In this document: in pieces, positions 11,526 through 21,631 of the stretch | Numbering within the stretch: position 1 is the first letter of the stretch | Layout: every line of letters starts with the position of its first letter | Origin: Brevundimonas fontaquae | Lineage (GTDB): Bacteria > Pseudomonadota > Alphaproteobacteria > Caulobacterales > Caulobacteraceae | Assembly (NCBI RefSeq): GCF_017086445.1 | Contig: NZ_CP070968.1 | Location: 1-64,000 of the forward strand | Direction: 5' to 3' | DNA length: 64,000 bases | The notes under the pieces: generated by a model | Told to the model about the DNA's origin: nothing | Databases searched by the model: none | The model's input: only the letters and a program-made list of their open reading frames with translations | Made by a program: the position numbers and the translations under genes

Positions 11526-11831
11526 CTAGTGGGCGGCCGCCGGACCATGCGCAGGTTCGGCCGGCGCGACAGGCGCGGGCGCGGCGGCGGAGGCGTCGGC
11601 GCCCTGCATCGTCGTGGCGGCCTGGGCGGCGGTGTCTTCCTGAATGGCCTGATTGGCCGCCGCTTCGGCGTCCTTGGCGGCCTGATCGACCGTCAAAGCG
11701 GCTTCTTCGGCGCTGCCGGCGGCCTCGACCGCATCGGTGGCCGGCGCTTCGGCCTTTTCTTCCGGGGCCTTGCTACAGGCGGCCAGGACCAGGAGCGCGG
11801 CGGATGCGGCGACGAGGGCTTTGATACGCAT
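11526..11831 (-). CDS. Small Ala-rich lipoprotein
   Basis: This 101-residue protein has a lipoprotein signal peptide (MRIKALVAASAALLVLAAC, lipobox LAAC). The rest is very rich in Ala, Glu and Pro (EEKAEAPATDAVEAAG, AAAPAPVAPAEPAHG) and is probably disordered, with perhaps one helical stretch near DQAAKDAEAAANQAIQED. It has no recognisable domain. It ends at a strong intrinsic terminator and precedes mnmC. A role in the envelope is all that can be inferred. Confidence 0.75.
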   Translation of the reverse strand: MRIKALVAASAALLVLAACSKAPEEKAEAPATDAVEAAGSAEEAALTVDQAAKDAEAAANQAIQEDTAAQAATTMQGADASAAAPAPVAPAEPAHGPAAAH

Positions 11832-11929
11832 GAGGATGTCTCCGAAGCTTGCGAGACCGGAACGTCTCTTGGCGCAAACGATAGGGCCGCCGCCCGCGGC
11901 AGGGCAAGTTAAGATCAGGAAAGTCGAGA

Positions 11930-12796
11930 TCAGTCGGCGGTGATGCTGTTCAGCGCCTCTTCCATCTCGCCAAACGACGGCTGCGCCGACGACGGGATGT
12001 CGCCCCGGCCGATCTCGACCGAAATCTGGGCGGCGTTGCCGTGCAGGTGGGCGACCAGCACCGACTGGATGATCTTATAGTAGGCGGCTTCCTCGTTGAT
12101 GATCGCCGTCAGGCGCGCCGCGAACGGGCCCACTAGACCATAGGCAAGGAACACGCCCATGAAGGTGCCGACCAGGGCGCCGCCGATCATGCCGCCCAGA
12201 ACCTCGGGCGGCTCGGTGATCGAACCCATGGTCTTGATGACCCCCAGCACGGCGGCGACGATGCCCAGCGCAGGCAGACCGTCGGCCAGGTTCTGAAGCG
12301 CGTGGGCGTTTTCCAGATGCTCGTGATGGTGCTTTTCGAGCTGCTTTTCCATCGCATCCTCGACCTGGTGCGGATCCTCCAGGTTCATCGTCATCATCCG
12401 CAGGGTGTCGCAGATGAAGTCGACGGCGAAATGGTCCTTCAGCACCTTGGGGTACTTCTGGAAGATGGTCGATTCCTTGGGCTTTTCGATATGGCTTTCC
12501 AGCGCCACCACGCCCTTGGACTTCATCGTCTTGGTCAGCTGGAACAGCAGCGACAGCAGGTCCTTATAGTCCTGCTTCTTCCACTTCGGCCCGGCGAAGG
12601 TCTTGCCCAGGCCGCCCATGGCCCCCTTGATCACCGGCAGGGAGTTGGAGATCAGGAAGGCGGCGATGCCTGCCCCGCCGATGGCCATCAGCTCGTGCGG
12701 CGCGGCGTGCATGATCACTTCGAACTTGCCGCCCGAAATGGCGTAGCTGCCGAAGACGAGGCCGAACAGCAGCACGATGCCGATGATCTGGAACAT
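11930..12796 (-). CDS. motA: Flagellar motor stator protein MotA
   Basis: MotA is the inner-membrane proton-channel subunit that drives flagellar rotation with MotB. The roughly 288-residue protein has the N-terminal membrane segment MFQIIGIVLLFGLVFGSY, a second segment HELMAIGGAGIAAFLISNSLP, a large cytoplasmic region, and the paired membrane segments LGIVAAVLGVIKTMG and GGMIGGALVGTFMGVFLAYGLVGP, the conserved stator signature. I chose the ATG at 12796; an in-frame TTG at 12808 would add four residues. motB is not adjacent. A weak TTAATGATTAAT stretch lies upstream. Confidence 0.95.
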   Translation of the reverse strand: MFQIIGIVLLFGLVFGSYAISGGKFEVIMHAAPHELMAIGGAGIAAFLISNSLPVIKGAMGGLGKTFAGPKWKKQDYKDLLSLLFQLTKTMKSKGVVALESHIEKPKESTIFQKYPKVLKDHFAVDFICDTLRMMTMNLEDPHQVEDAMEKQLEKHHHEHLENAHALQNLADGLPALGIVAAVLGVIKTMGSITEPPEVLGGMIGGALVGTFMGVFLAYGLVGPFAARLTAIINEEAAYYKIIQSVLVAHLHGNAAQISVEIGRGDIPSSAQPSFGEMEEALNSITAD

Positions 12797-12851
12797 GGAG
12801 GCGAACAATCCTGACGCGAGAGGTCGGGACTATCGCCATTAATCATTAAGA

Positions 12852-12870
12852 CGGCGTTTCGCGGACGCCG
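12852..12870 (-). terminator. Hairpin after the acyl-CoA synthetase gene
   Basis: CGGCGT (12852-12857), loop TTCGCGG, ACGCCG (12865-12870) forms a 6-bp stem immediately downstream of the acyl-CoA synthetase stop on the minus strand, extended by flanking AAG/CTT. Only CTTAAT follows, so termination would be weak. Confidence 0.4.
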
Positions 12871-12882
12871 CCTTTCCAGTCG

Positions 12883-14682
12883 TCACAGACGGGTTTCGCC
12901 CTTCAGGATGGCGTTGCGTCCGGCCGCCGTCAGCTTCTGATAGCCCGCAGCTCCGCCCCGCATGTAGAGGGCAGCGCCGGTCTTGGACGGATCGAACCCG
13001 TCGACCACCAGATCGGCCTTGCGATACTTGAAGGTGCCGGTCGTCTCCGCCGATTTGATCAGCCGCACGAACACCGGCTGGGCATAGGCGGGCAGCTTGG
13101 CCTCGACATGGTCGGAGAAGGCCTGGGCGTCGAATTTGCCTTCCACCACCAGGGCCGCCATGCCGGCCTTGCCGTCCTGGGCCGGAACGGGCACGCCATA
13201 GACGATGGCCTCGGTCACGCCCGGCGCGTCCATCAGCACCTGTTCGACCTCGGAGGTCGAGACGTTCTCGCCCTTCCAGCGGAAGGTGTCGCCCATTCGG
13301 TCGACGAAGTAGAAATAGCCTTCCTTGTCCTGCTTCATCAGGTCGCCGGTGCGGAACCAGCGGTCGCCCTTCTTGAACACGTCGGTCAGGATCTTCTTCT
13401 GCGAGGCGGCCTTGTCGGCATAGCCCGAGAAGTCGTGGCGGATGTCGTTGCCGATCAGGCCGATGGCCTCGCCGACCTCGCCGACGCGCGCCAGGCGACA
13501 CAGACCGTCCGAGCCGCGGATCGGCTGTTCCGTCTCCACGTCGAACTCGACCAGGCGGATATTGATCTGCGACTTCAGGAAGCTCGGCACCCGACCGATC
13601 GCGCCCTGTTTGCCGTCGAAGTTGAACAGCGAGACATTGCCTTCGGTCGAGCCGTAGAACTCCAGGATGTCGGGAATCTTGAACCGGCGCTGGAAGTCGG
13701 GCCAGACATCGGCGCGCAGGCCGTTGCCGAACGCCAGACGCAGCTTGTGCTTGGTCTCGTCCTCGTGCGGCGGGCAGTTGACCAGATAGCGGCACAGCTC
13801 GCCGATATAGACGAACATGGTCGCGCCCGACGATCGCACGTCGGGCCAGAAGGTGCTGGCCGAGAACTTCTTGCGGATCACCAACCGCGCGCCGTTCAAC
13901 AGCGCCGCGCCCACGCCGACCAGACCGCCGGTCGAGTGATACAGCGGCAGGACATTGAAGATCCGGTCTTCGGGCGTCGAACGCGTGGCGCCGGCGAAGG
14001 CGCGCATATAGGTCCGGGCGCGCGAATGCGGGATGCGCGCCGCCTTGGGCAGACCGGTCGTGCCGGAGGTGTAGATATAAAGGGCGGTGTCGCGGTTGGT
14101 CAGGCCTTCGCGCGCCGACTTGGACGGCCGCACCGAAGACCCGCCGCGCACGGGCTTGTCCAGGCCGCGACGGTCGCTGGTCTCCAAATCGTCGGTCAAG
14201 CCCAGAACCCAGAGCGCCAGGTTGTGATCGACCAGAGGCCGCGCCTCCTCGATCTGACGCCAGCAATCCTCGTCAGCGACGACGTTGAAGGCCTTGGAGA
14301 TGGCCAAGCAGTGGGCCAGCCCCTGCCCGTTCAGATTGGTGTTGATCAGGGCCGTGGCGATGCCGACCTTGGAGAAGCCGATCCACGCCGCCAGATACTC
14401 GATCCGGTTGGTCATCATCAGGGCGATGGTGTCGCTGCGACGCAGGCCCCGGTTCTTGGCCCAGTGGGCGAAGCGGTTGGCCATGGCGTCCAGGTCGCGA
14501 TAGGTCAGGGTGCGCTGACCGTCGTCGATGGCGATGTTGTCGGCGAACTTGTCGACGGCTTCTTCGAAGTCGTCACAGAGCAGGACGTCGCTGTCCAACT
14601 CGATCGGCTTGATGCGTTTCAACAGACGGAACAGGCCGCGCGCGAACCGGACATCCCTGCGGATATTGGCTACAAAACCCAT
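12883..14682 (-). CDS. Long-chain/very-long-chain acyl-CoA synthetase
   Basis: This ANL-superfamily enzyme adenylates fatty acids and transfers them to CoA. Its 599 residues include the P-loop-like YTSGTTGLPKAARIPHSR, the FYGSTEGN motif, the RTGDL motif (DRWFRTGDLMKQD) and the C-terminal hinge region DRMGDTFRWKGENVSTSEVE. The FYGSTEGN and DTFRWKGENV signatures match the FATP/very-long-chain subfamily (FadD6-type in mycobacteria) rather than E. coli FadD. There is no N-terminal signal; it is probably membrane-peripheral. It appears monocistronic, with a weak hairpin downstream. Confidence 0.9.
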   Translation of the reverse strand: MGFVANIRRDVRFARGLFRLLKRIKPIELDSDVLLCDDFEEAVDKFADNIAIDDGQRTLTYRDLDAMANRFAHWAKNRGLRRSDTIALMMTNRIEYLAAWIGFSKVGIATALINTNLNGQGLAHCLAISKAFNVVADEDCWRQIEEARPLVDHNLALWVLGLTDDLETSDRRGLDKPVRGGSSVRPSKSAREGLTNRDTALYIYTSGTTGLPKAARIPHSRARTYMRAFAGATRSTPEDRIFNVLPLYHSTGGLVGVGAALLNGARLVIRKKFSASTFWPDVRSSGATMFVYIGELCRYLVNCPPHEDETKHKLRLAFGNGLRADVWPDFQRRFKIPDILEFYGSTEGNVSLFNFDGKQGAIGRVPSFLKSQINIRLVEFDVETEQPIRGSDGLCRLARVGEVGEAIGLIGNDIRHDFSGYADKAASQKKILTDVFKKGDRWFRTGDLMKQDKEGYFYFVDRMGDTFRWKGENVSTSEVEQVLMDAPGVTEAIVYGVPVPAQDGKAGMAALVVEGKFDAQAFSDHVEAKLPAYAQPVFVRLIKSAETTGTFKYRKADLVVDGFDPSKTGAALYMRGGAAGYQKLTAAGRNAILKGETRL

Positions 14683-15007
14683 GCGCGCCGTACTCCGGTC
14701 AATGCGTGTTCCACCCGGTCCGGTGATGGACGAAGGCGGCCGGTCGGGTCAACCGTAGGGTCCGCAATCCTTCGCGAACCTGACGAATTGCCGTCCAGCC
14801 GTGATCCATTTGTTCGGTTGACGCGGCGGAAATCCAGAGCGCCGCCCTGCTTTTTATTGCCGCATTGACGGCAAATGCGGCGGCCGCGCGCACGGTCTTC
14901 GCCCCATTCCGGGCGGAAACGGTGTTTCTTCGGGGCTTTTGCGCCTCACGCGGAACGGCGTTGCGGGACGCCGGGTTGGTTGATCGACGTTATGGAGGAC
15001 AGAAACA
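14683..15007. other. Non-coding divergent intergenic region with one inverted repeat
   Basis: This 325-base stretch separates the acyl-CoA synthetase (-) from the Ala/Pro-rich membrane protein (+). I see no convincing gene. It contains a perfect 8-bp inverted repeat, GCCGCATT (14859-14866) and AATGCGGC (14874-14881), beside an AT-rich TTTTTATT. TTGACG at 14865-14870 could be a -35 element for the rightward gene. GGAGG at 14994-14998 is the ribosome binding site of that gene. Confidence 0.5.
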
Positions 15008-15568
15008 ATGTCTATGACCTATGCCAACGCCAATACCGAAGCCCGCGCTGACACGACCTTCGTTCCGCGCTACGCCCGTCCGACCAAGTCCAAGAAGTCG
15101 GTGAAGACCTGGATGATCCTGGCCCCGATCGGCGCTGTGGTGCTGCTGGGCAGCGGCGTCGCCATGATGATGGGCGGCGAACAGACCGCTCCGGCCGGGC
15201 CCGCCGAGACCGCCGCACCGGCCATGCAGACCGCGCCCGCCGCGATGACGGCCGCCCAAACTCCGGTCACGCCCGCCCCGGTCGATGTCGCCCCCACGCC
15301 GGCCGCCGCTTCGACGCCCGCTGCTGCGCCCGCGCCGGTCGCTCGCCGCGCCGAACCCGTGGCCCGTCGCGTCGCCCCCGCTGTAGAACGGCCGGCCGCC
15401 GCCCGTGTTGAGACGCCTGCCGCGCCTGCGGGCCCGCAACCCTACACCGCGCCGGCCGCTTCGACGTCGAGCACCACCCAGTTGAAAACCGCGCCCGCGG
15501 CTTCGACCCCGGCTCCGGTCGTGACCATGCGAACTGAGCCGACGATCACGGTCCAACCGCAAAACTGA
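15008..15568 (+). CDS. Single-pass membrane protein with Ala/Pro-rich tail
   Basis: This 186-residue protein has a short basic cytoplasmic N-terminus (RPTKSKKSVKTW), one membrane segment (MILAPIGAVVLLGSGVAMMM) and a roughly 130-residue Ala/Pro/Thr-rich tail that is probably periplasmic and extended (VTPAPVDVAPTPAAASTPAA). No enzymatic domain is visible. The ATG at 15008 has GGAGG 9 bases upstream. The gene stands alone and ends at a strong intrinsic terminator. Similar low-complexity tails act as wall-spanning spacers, but function here is unknown. Confidence 0.75.
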   Translation: MSMTYANANTEARADTTFVPRYARPTKSKKSVKTWMILAPIGAVVLLGSGVAMMMGGEQTAPAGPAETAAPAMQTAPAAMTAAQTPVTPAPVDVAPTPAAASTPAAAPAPVARRAEPVARRVAPAVERPAAARVETPAAPAGPQPYTAPAASTSSTTQLKTAPAASTPAPVVTMRTEPTITVQPQN

Positions 15569-15587
15569 TTGCGGTCAGCAGGAGAAG

Positions 15588-15613
15588 AGCCCCGGCTTAG
15601 GCCGGGGCTTTTT
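15588..15613 (+). terminator. Intrinsic terminator after the Ala/Pro-rich membrane protein
   Basis: AGCCCCGGC (15588-15596), loop TTAG, GCCGGGGCT (15601-15609) is a perfect 9-bp stem followed by TTTT. Its last base overlaps the stop codon of the convergent dehydrogenase gene. Confidence 0.9.
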
Positions 15614-16935
15614 CATCCGCCCGTCACGCGCCAGATGATATTGCCCACGTCGTCCGCGACCAGCAGCGCCCCTTGCCGGTCGATCTGCACCCCGACGGGC
15701 CGGCCCTGAGCCTGACCCTGGGCGTTCAGAAATCCGGTCAGAACATCTTGCGGCGGCCCGGCGGGACGTCCATCGACGAACGGCACGAAAATCACCTTAT
15801 AGCCGCTGCGGACGCTGCGGTTCCACGACCCGTGCTGCCCGACGAAAACGCCCGACCGCAAGGCTGGCGGCAACAGGTTCGCGCCTTGTCCGAATGTCAG
15901 GCCCAGCGACGCCGTGTGCGCGCCTAGGGCGTAATCCGGCCGGATCGCGCGCCCGACCATCGCCGGATTTGCGGGTGGGCGCGTATCGACCGTCTGGCCG
16001 TAATAGCTCCACGGCCAGCCGTAAAAGGCGCCCGGCGTCACCGAGGTCATATAGTCGGGCACCAGATCGTCGCCGATTTCATCACGCTCGTTGACCGCGA
16101 CCCACAGCTGGCCGGTCTGCGGGTTCCAGTCCATGCCGACCGGATTGCGCAGGCCCGAGGCATAGATCTGCCGCGCGCCCGTCGCCGGATCGATCTCCAG
16201 GATGGCGGCGCGATCGACTTCCTCGTCCAGGCCGTTCTCGCCGACGTTGGAGTTGGAGCCGACGCCGACATAAAGCCGCCGGCCGTCCGGGCTGGCGACA
16301 AGGCTCTTGGTCCAGTGGTGATTGCGGCCGGCTGGCAGGTCTACGACCTTCGTCGCCGCCGCGTCGATCTGCGTCTGGCCGCTCTGATACGGGAAGGCCA
16401 CCACGGCATCGGCGTTGGCGACGTAGAGCCGATCGCCGACCAGCGCCATGCCGAACGGCGAGTTCAGTCCGGTCAGGAAATCGGACTTGATCTCCGCTGC
16501 GCCGTCGCCGTCCGCGTCCCGCAGCAGGACGATCTTGTTGGGGCTCGGGACACCGGCGCCGGCCTTGGCCATGACCTTGCCCATAACCCAGCCACGCAGA
16601 CCGCCCTTCTTGTCTTCGGGCTTGGGCGGCGCATTGGATTCAGCGACCAGAATATCGCCATTGGGCAGGCGATAGAGCCAGCGCGGGTGATCAAGGGCTG
16701 TCGCGAACGCCTGTACGCGCAATCCCGCCGCCGCGACCGGCGTTGCGCCTTCGGGCCAGCTCGACGCCGGGGCGATATTGACGGTGGGCAGCAAGCCGTG
16801 ACGAGGCGCCGGCAGTTGCGGGTCCGGACCAAATCCCGCCGCGACGGGCAAGGCTGTCCCACCCGCGCATGCTCCTAGACCGATCACCGTCGCGAGCAGT
16901 GTCGAAGCGAACAAAACCGTCCGTGACGAGCGCAT
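15613..16935 (-). CDS. Sorbosone/glucose dehydrogenase-type six-bladed propeller lipoprotein
   Basis: This 440-residue exported protein starts with a lipoprotein-type signal ([12 protein letters not shown]). The remainder is the GSDH/L-sorbosone dehydrogenase beta-propeller: [89 protein letters not shown] and GQHGSWNRS. Members oxidise aldoses or sorbosone, often with PQQ, in the periplasm; the actual substrate here is unknown. The lipocalin gene upstream, 12 bases away on the same strand, is probably cotranscribed, which makes both an envelope-associated pair. Confidence 0.85.
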   Translation of the reverse strand: MRSSRTVLFASTLLATVIGLGACAGGTALPVAAGFGPDPQLPAPRHGLLPTVNIAPASSWPEGATPVAAAGLRVQAFATALDHPRWLYRLPNGDILVAESNAPPKPEDKKGGLRGWVMGKVMAKAGAGVPSPNKIVLLRDADGDGAAEIKSDFLTGLNSPFGMALVGDRLYVANADAVVAFPYQSGQTQIDAAATKVVDLPAGRNHHWTKSLVASPDGRRLYVGVGSNSNVGENGLDEEVDRAAILEIDPATGARQIYASGLRNPVGMDWNPQTGQLWVAVNERDEIGDDLVPDYMTSVTPGAFYGWPWSYYGQTVDTRPPANPAMVGRAIRPDYALGAHTASLGLTFGQGANLLPPALRSGVFVGQHGSWNRSVRSGYKVIFVPFVDGRPAGPPQDVLTGFLNAQGQAQGRPVGVQIDRQGALLVADDVGNIIWRVTGG

Positions 16936-16947
16936 GGGCTTTGATCC

Positions 16948-17499
16948 TTACCGCGCCGGTTGGGCCGGGAACTCCAGACGACTGACATCATAACCAAGGG
17001 CCCGTGCCCGTTCGCTCAAGGCGCGCACCTGCTGCTCGCTGGGCAGTTCGCGCGTGTAGATGAACAGACGATTGAAGGTCGGATCGGCCGAGATGAACCA
17101 GCTGTAGTCGTCCGCCCGGTCCAGCACCCAATAGTCCCAGGTCACGAACCCGGCCAGATATTTGACCCTTAGCTTGGCGTTCGTGCCCGGATCGAGGATC
17201 TCGCCCCGTCCGCCGATGGCCTTCTCTTTGCCGTCGGGCGTGCCGACCTGACAGGTGTCGCGCACGTCGACGCGCGTGCCCTCGACCGGCGTATAGATCG
17301 ACGCGCCGGCGACGCAGCCGTCGGTCAGCCGATCCGGCAGACGCGCGATCTCATGCCAGCGCCCGGACCACAGACGCTGCACATCCACCGGCTTGGCCGG
17401 CTGCGGCGCACGATATTCCGAAGGCGACGGCGCGGTCACGCATCCCGCCAGCGCGATCACGGCGGCAGCGGATGCGGCTAGGGATTTCAGGCTGGACAT
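16948..17499 (-). CDS. blc: Blc-type outer-membrane lipocalin
   Basis: The 183-residue lipoprotein (MSSLKSLAASAAAVIALAGC, lipobox LAGC) carries the lipocalin signature GRWHEIARLPDR followed by DGCVAGASIYTPV, then KLRVKYLAGFVTWDYWVLDRADDYSWFISADP, typical of the Blc/apolipoprotein D-like family. These bind fatty acids or lysophospholipids and sit in the outer membrane. The ATG at 17499 gives the signal peptide; the open frame extends to 17595 but adds no signal. It probably forms a two-gene unit with the downstream propeller dehydrogenase. Confidence 0.9.
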   Translation of the reverse strand: MSSLKSLAASAAAVIALAGCVTAPSPSEYRAPQPAKPVDVQRLWSGRWHEIARLPDRLTDGCVAGASIYTPVEGTRVDVRDTCQVGTPDGKEKAIGGRGEILDPGTNAKLRVKYLAGFVTWDYWVLDRADDYSWFISADPTFNRLFIYTRELPSEQQVRALSERARALGYDVSRLEFPAQPAR

Positions 17500-17647
17500 G
17501 GGCGTTTCCGTTTCGAAGCCATAAGCCGCTTTCAGCGACCCTGGTTCCGTTACGCACCGACAGCGAAATCGGACGCTGCGGGACGAAAATCTCACAGCCG
17601 AGTGCAGTATCCATCGCTTGTTCCTTGGCGCACATTGACGTTCTCAC

Positions 17648-17662
17648 CTCCGTTCGACGGAG
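17648..17662 (+). promoter_or_regulatory. Hairpin overlapping the cysD ribosome binding site
   Basis: CTCCGT (17648-17653), loop TCG, ACGGAG (17657-17662) is a perfect 6-bp stem. The right arm contains the GGAG that is the only plausible Shine-Dalgarno for the cysD GTG at 17672, so folding would hide it. Confidence 0.45.
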
Positions 17663-17671
17663 ATACCGCTG

Positions 17672-18616
17672 GTGGACACTGCCATTCTGACCGAAAGCCG
17701 AAACGCTCTACCCCCCGCACGCCTGACGCACCTTCAGCGCCTGGAGGCCGAGAGCATTCACATCATGCGCGAGGTGGCGGCCGAGGCCGAGCGCCCCGTG
17801 ATGCTGTATTCGATCGGCAAGGATTCGGCCGTGATGCTGCACTTGGCCCGGAAAGCCTTCTATCCGTCCAAACCGCCTTTCCCCCTGCTGCACGTCGATA
17901 CGACGTGGAAGTTCCGCGCCATGTACGCGATGCGCGAACAGGGCGCCGCCGATCTGGGCGTCGAACTGCTGGTCCACCAGAACCCGGAAGCCGTCGCGCG
18001 CGGCATCAACCCCTTCGATCACGGCTCAGCCCTGCACACCGATCTGTGGAAGACCGAAGGTCTGAAACAGGCCCTGAACCATTACGGCTTCGACGCGGCC
18101 TTCGGCGGCGCCCGTCGCGACGAGGAGAAGTCGCGCGCCAAGGAACGCATCTTCTCCTTCCGCACGGCCGAACACCGTTGGGACCCCAAGAATCAGCGGC
18201 CCGAACTCTGGCGGCTCTACAACACGCGCAAAAAGCCCGGTGAGAGCATCCGCGTCTTCCCGATCTCCAACTGGACCGAGCTGGATGTGTGGCAATACAT
18301 CCATCTGGAACAGATCCCGATCGTGCCCCTCTACCTCGCCGCTGAGCGGCCAGTGGTCGAGCGTGACGGCGCCCTGATCATGGTTGATGACGACCGGTTC
18401 CGTCTGCGCCCCGGCGAGACGCCGCAGATGAAGTCCGTCCGTTTCCGCACCCTGGGCTGCTACCCCCTGACCGGCGCGGTCGAGAGCACGGCCGCGACCC
18501 TGCCCGAGGTCATCCAGGAAATGCTTCTGACCACCACCTCGGAGCGGCAGGGCCGGATGATCGACCACGACCAGTCCGCCTCGATGGAGAAGAAGAAGCA
18601 GGAGGGCTACTTCTGA
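17672..18616 (+). CDS. cysD: Sulfate adenylyltransferase subunit 2
   Basis: CysD is the ATP-sulfurylase catalytic subunit, making APS from sulfate and ATP together with the GTPase CysN. The 314-residue protein shows the PP-loop ([22 protein letters not shown]), the block [21 protein letters not shown] and the C-terminal [21 protein letters not shown], all characteristic. The start is GTG at 17672, with GGAG 9 bases upstream inside a small hairpin. Its TGA overlaps the cysNC ATG by one base (TGATG), so translation is coupled. Confidence 0.97.
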   Translation: MDTAILTESRNALPPARLTHLQRLEAESIHIMREVAAEAERPVMLYSIGKDSAVMLHLARKAFYPSKPPFPLLHVDTTWKFRAMYAMREQGAADLGVELLVHQNPEAVARGINPFDHGSALHTDLWKTEGLKQALNHYGFDAAFGGARRDEEKSRAKERIFSFRTAEHRWDPKNQRPELWRLYNTRKKPGESIRVFPISNWTELDVWQYIHLEQIPIVPLYLAAERPVVERDGALIMVDDDRFRLRPGETPQMKSVRFRTLGCYPLTGAVESTAATLPEVIQEMLLTTTSERQGRMIDHDQSASMEKKKQEGYF

Positions 18617-20541
18617 TGGCCCAAGAAACGTACAAAGCGGCCGACCTGATCGCGCGCGACATCGACGCCTATCTGGACGCCCACCAGCACAAGAGCCTGC
18701 TGCGCTTCATCACCTGCGGCAGCGTGGACGACGGCAAGTCCACCCTGATCGGCCGGTTGCTTTACGATTCAAAGATGATCTTCGAGGATCAGATGGCGGC
18801 GCTGGAGGCGGACAGCCGCCGAGTCGGCACCCAGGGCGGCGACATCGACTTCGCCCTTCTGGTCGACGGCCTGGCCGCCGAGCGCGAGCAGGGCATCACC
18901 ATCGACGTCGCCTATCGCTTCTTCTCGACCGAAAAGCGGAAGTTCATCGTCGCGGACACGCCGGGCCACGAACAGTACACCCGCAACATGGTCACCGGCG
19001 CCTCCACGGCCGACGCCGCCGTCATCCTGATCGACGCCCGGCGCGGGGTGCTGACCCAGACCCGCCGCCACGCCTATCTGGTCAGCCTGCTGGGCATCCG
19101 CCACGTCATCCTGGCGGTCAACAAGATGGACCTCATGGGCTGGTCCCAGTCCGTGTTCGACGCCATCGTCGCCGACTTCCGCGCCTTCGCCTCCCAGATC
19201 GGGCTTCAGGCCTTCGACGCCATTCCGATGTCGGCCCTGCGCGGCGACAATATCACTGAGGCCAGCGCTCATTCGCCTTGGTACGCCGGGCCGCCGCTGA
19301 TGAGCCTGCTGGAAACGCTGGAGGTCGGCGACGCTCTTCAGGCCGATCCGTTCCGCCTGCCGGTGCAGTGGGTCAACCGACCCAATCTGGATTTCCGCGG
19401 CTTCTCCGGCCAGATCGCTGCCGGGACCGTGCGCCCCGGCGATCCCGTCCGCGTCCTGCCGTCGGGCAAGACCTCGACCGTGGCCCGGATCGTCACCGCC
19501 GACGGCGACCTGGCCGAGGCTGTCGCCGGTCAGTCGATCACCCTGACCCTGGCCGACGAGATCGATGTCTCGCGCGGAGATGTCCTGGCCTCCGCCGACG
19601 CCCCACCCGAGGCCGCCGACCAGTTCGAGGCCACGGTGGTCTGGATGGACGACGAACCCCTGCTGCCGGGCCGGCCTTACTTGCTCAAGATCGGCGCCAA
19701 GCTGGTGGGCGCCACCATCACCGAGCCCAAGCACAAGGTGAACGTCAACAGCCTGGAGCAGCAGCCGGCCAAGCGGCTGGAGTTGAACGAGATCGGCGTC
19801 TGCAATCTGTCGCTGGACGCCCCCGTCGCCTTCGCTCCCTATGGCCAGAACAAGGATCTGGGCGGTTTCATCCTGATTGACCGGATCTCGAACCGGACGG
19901 TCGGGGCGGGTTTGCTGCACTTCGCCCTGCGCCGCGCCCACAACATCCATTGGCAGGCTTTGTCGGTCGACAAGGACGCGCGCGCCACGATCAAGAACCA
20001 GACGGGCCGCGTCGTATGGCTGACCGGCCTGTCCGGCGCTGGCAAGTCGACCATCGCCGATCTGGTGGAAAAGCGGCTCCACGCCGACGGTCGCCACACC
20101 TATCTGCTGGACGGCGACAATGTCCGCCACGGCCTGAACCGCGACCTGGGCTTTACGGAGGAGGACCGGGTCGAGAACATCCGCCGCGTCGCCGAAGTGT
20201 CCAAACTGATGGTGGACGCCGGCCTGATCGTCCTAGTCAGCTTCATCTCGCCCTTCCGCGCCGAACGCCGTCTGGCCCGCGATCTGCTGGGCGAGGGCGA
20301 GTTCGTCGAGGTTCACGTCGACACGCCTTTGGCGGTGGCCGAGGCTCGCGACGTCAAGGGTCTGTACAAGAAGGCCCGCGCGGGAGAGCTCAAGAACTTC
20401 ACCGGCATCGACAGCCCGTATGAAGCGCCCGAACACCCCGAGATCGTCGTGGACACCACGACCATGTCGCCCGAGGACGCCGCTGAACGCATCGTCGCCT
20501 GGCTGGATGGACGCTTCTCGACCGAGAACTTCGCCATCTAG
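18616..20541 (+). CDS. cysNC: Fused sulfate adenylyltransferase subunit 1 / APS kinase (CysN-CysC)
   Basis: This 641-residue protein joins two steps of sulfate activation. Residues 1 to about 440 are the GTPase CysN: P-loop [22 protein letters not shown], then EF-Tu-like beta-barrel domains. From about residue 460 it is APS kinase Cys[38 protein letters not shown] and a C-terminal [17 protein letters not shown] block. Such NodQ-type fusions are common in alphaproteobacteria. Product: PAPS, for reduction or sulfation. It overlaps cysD by one base. cysQ, which clears PAP, lies 8 kb downstream. Confidence 0.96.
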   Translation: MAQETYKAADLIARDIDAYLDAHQHKSLLRFITCGSVDDGKSTLIGRLLYDSKMIFEDQMAALEADSRRVGTQGGDIDFALLVDGLAAEREQGITIDVAYRFFSTEKRKFIVADTPGHEQYTRNMVTGASTADAAVILIDARRGVLTQTRRHAYLVSLLGIRHVILAVNKMDLMGWSQSVFDAIVADFRAFASQIGLQAFDAIPMSALRGDNITEASAHSPWYAGPPLMSLLETLEVGDALQADPFRLPVQWVNRPNLDFRGFSGQIAAGTVRPGDPVRVLPSGKTSTVARIVTADGDLAEAVAGQSITLTLADEIDVSRGDVLASADAPPEAADQFEATVVWMDDEPLLPGRPYLLKIGAKLVGATITEPKHKVNVNSLEQQPAKRLELNEIGVCNLSLDAPVAFAPYGQNKDLGGFILIDRISNRTVGAGLLHFALRRAHNIHWQALSVDKDARATIKNQTGRVVWLTGLSGAGKSTIADLVEKRLHADGRHTYLLDGDNVRHGLNRDLGFTEEDRVENIRRVAEVSKLMVDAGLIVLVSFISPFRAERRLARDLLGEGEFVEVHVDTPLAVAEARDVKGLYKKARAGELKNFTGIDSPYEAPEHPEIVVDTTTMSPEDAAERIVAWLDGRFSTENFAI

Positions 20542-20581
20542 GTTCGGAACCTTGACCGTTCGCCGGACGCTCTAGGACGCG

Positions 20582-21631
20582 ATGACCAATCCGATCCAGA
20601 AGCTGGGCCTCGACACCATCGAGCGGTCGCAGATCGCCCGCATCGCCGGGATCAATCTGACGCTGGGCGGTCTGGTCAGCGCGGGCGTGATCCTCCTGAT
20701 CGCCTTCGCCGCCCATTGGCTGGTGACGCGGTCGCTGCGCCGGGTGCGCGAGCGCTCGGACCGCAGCCGTCAGGCGATCTATCTGCTGGAGCGGCTGGCC
20801 GGCTACGGCATCATCGTCGTGGGGATCATGTCGGCCCTGTCGGCGGCCGGGCTGAACCTGTCGTCCCTGACCGTCTTCGCCGGCGCGCTGGGCATCGGCG
20901 TGGGTCTCGGGCTTCAGGGGGTGGTCAAGGAGTTCGTCTCCGGCCTGTTCCTGATCTTCGACCGGATGGTGTCGGTCGGCGACTATATCGAGATCGAGGA
21001 CATCGGCATCCGCGGCGCCATCATGGAGATCGGCCCGCGCGCCACCCGTGTCCGCACCAACGACAACGTCAATGTCCTGGTGCCCAACTCGCGCTTCATC
21101 GAACAGCCCGTCACCAACTGGACCATGAAGGGCGACACACGCCGCATACATGTGCCCTTCACCGTCGCCTATGGCTCGGACCGGGGACAGGTGCGCGACG
21201 CGGTTTTGGCCGCCGCCCGCGCCAGCCCCTTCACCCTGCCGGAGACGGAGGCCCGCAAGAGCCAGGTCTGGCTGGTGGACTTTGGCGATCGGGGCCTGTC
21301 GTTCGAACTGGTGGTCTGGCCGACGCGCGACGCCGTCAAACGCCCGGCGGCCATGCACGCCGCCTACACCTGGCTGATCGCCGACGCCCTGGACGCAGCG
21401 GGCGTCGAGGTGCCGGTGCCCCAGACCGATCTTCGCCTGCGCACCGCCTTTGGCCTGGACGGCGAAGAGGCCTTGAAGCGCCTCGGCTACGGCGTCGGCT
21501 CACCGCCGCGACCGACCGGCCCGCAAAGCCCTGCCCGAACCGCCAATGACGCCGCCGACGACGTCATGGCCGACGACGAGGCCGAGACGCCGGAACCGCC
21601 CGCTCCGCCCAAGGCGCGTCAGACGGACTGA
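20582..21631 (+). CDS. MscS-family mechanosensitive channel
   Basis: This 349-residue small-conductance channel relieves osmotic pressure. Three N-terminal membrane segments are visible ([40 protein letters not shown], then the pore helix [26 protein letters not shown]). The MscS beta domain follows ([46 protein letters not shown]). The C-terminal 60 residues are Pro/Ala-rich and acidic. Its 3' end overlaps the convergent malate synthase gene by 13 bases. The preceding gene ends 40 bases upstream, so cotranscription with cysDNC is possible. Confidence 0.92.
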   Translation: MTNPIQKLGLDTIERSQIARIAGINLTLGGLVSAGVILLIAFAAHWLVTRSLRRVRERSDRSRQAIYLLERLAGYGIIVVGIMSALSAAGLNLSSLTVFAGALGIGVGLGLQGVVKEFVSGLFLIFDRMVSVGDYIEIEDIGIRGAIMEIGPRATRVRTNDNVNVLVPNSRFIEQPVTNWTMKGDTRRIHVPFTVAYGSDRGQVRDAVLAAARASPFTLPETEARKSQVWLVDFGDRGLSFELVVWPTRDAVKRPAAMHAAYTWLIADALDAAGVEVPVPQTDLRLRTAFGLDGEEALKRLGYGVGSPPRPTGPQSPARTANDAADDVMADDEAETPEPPAPPKARQTD

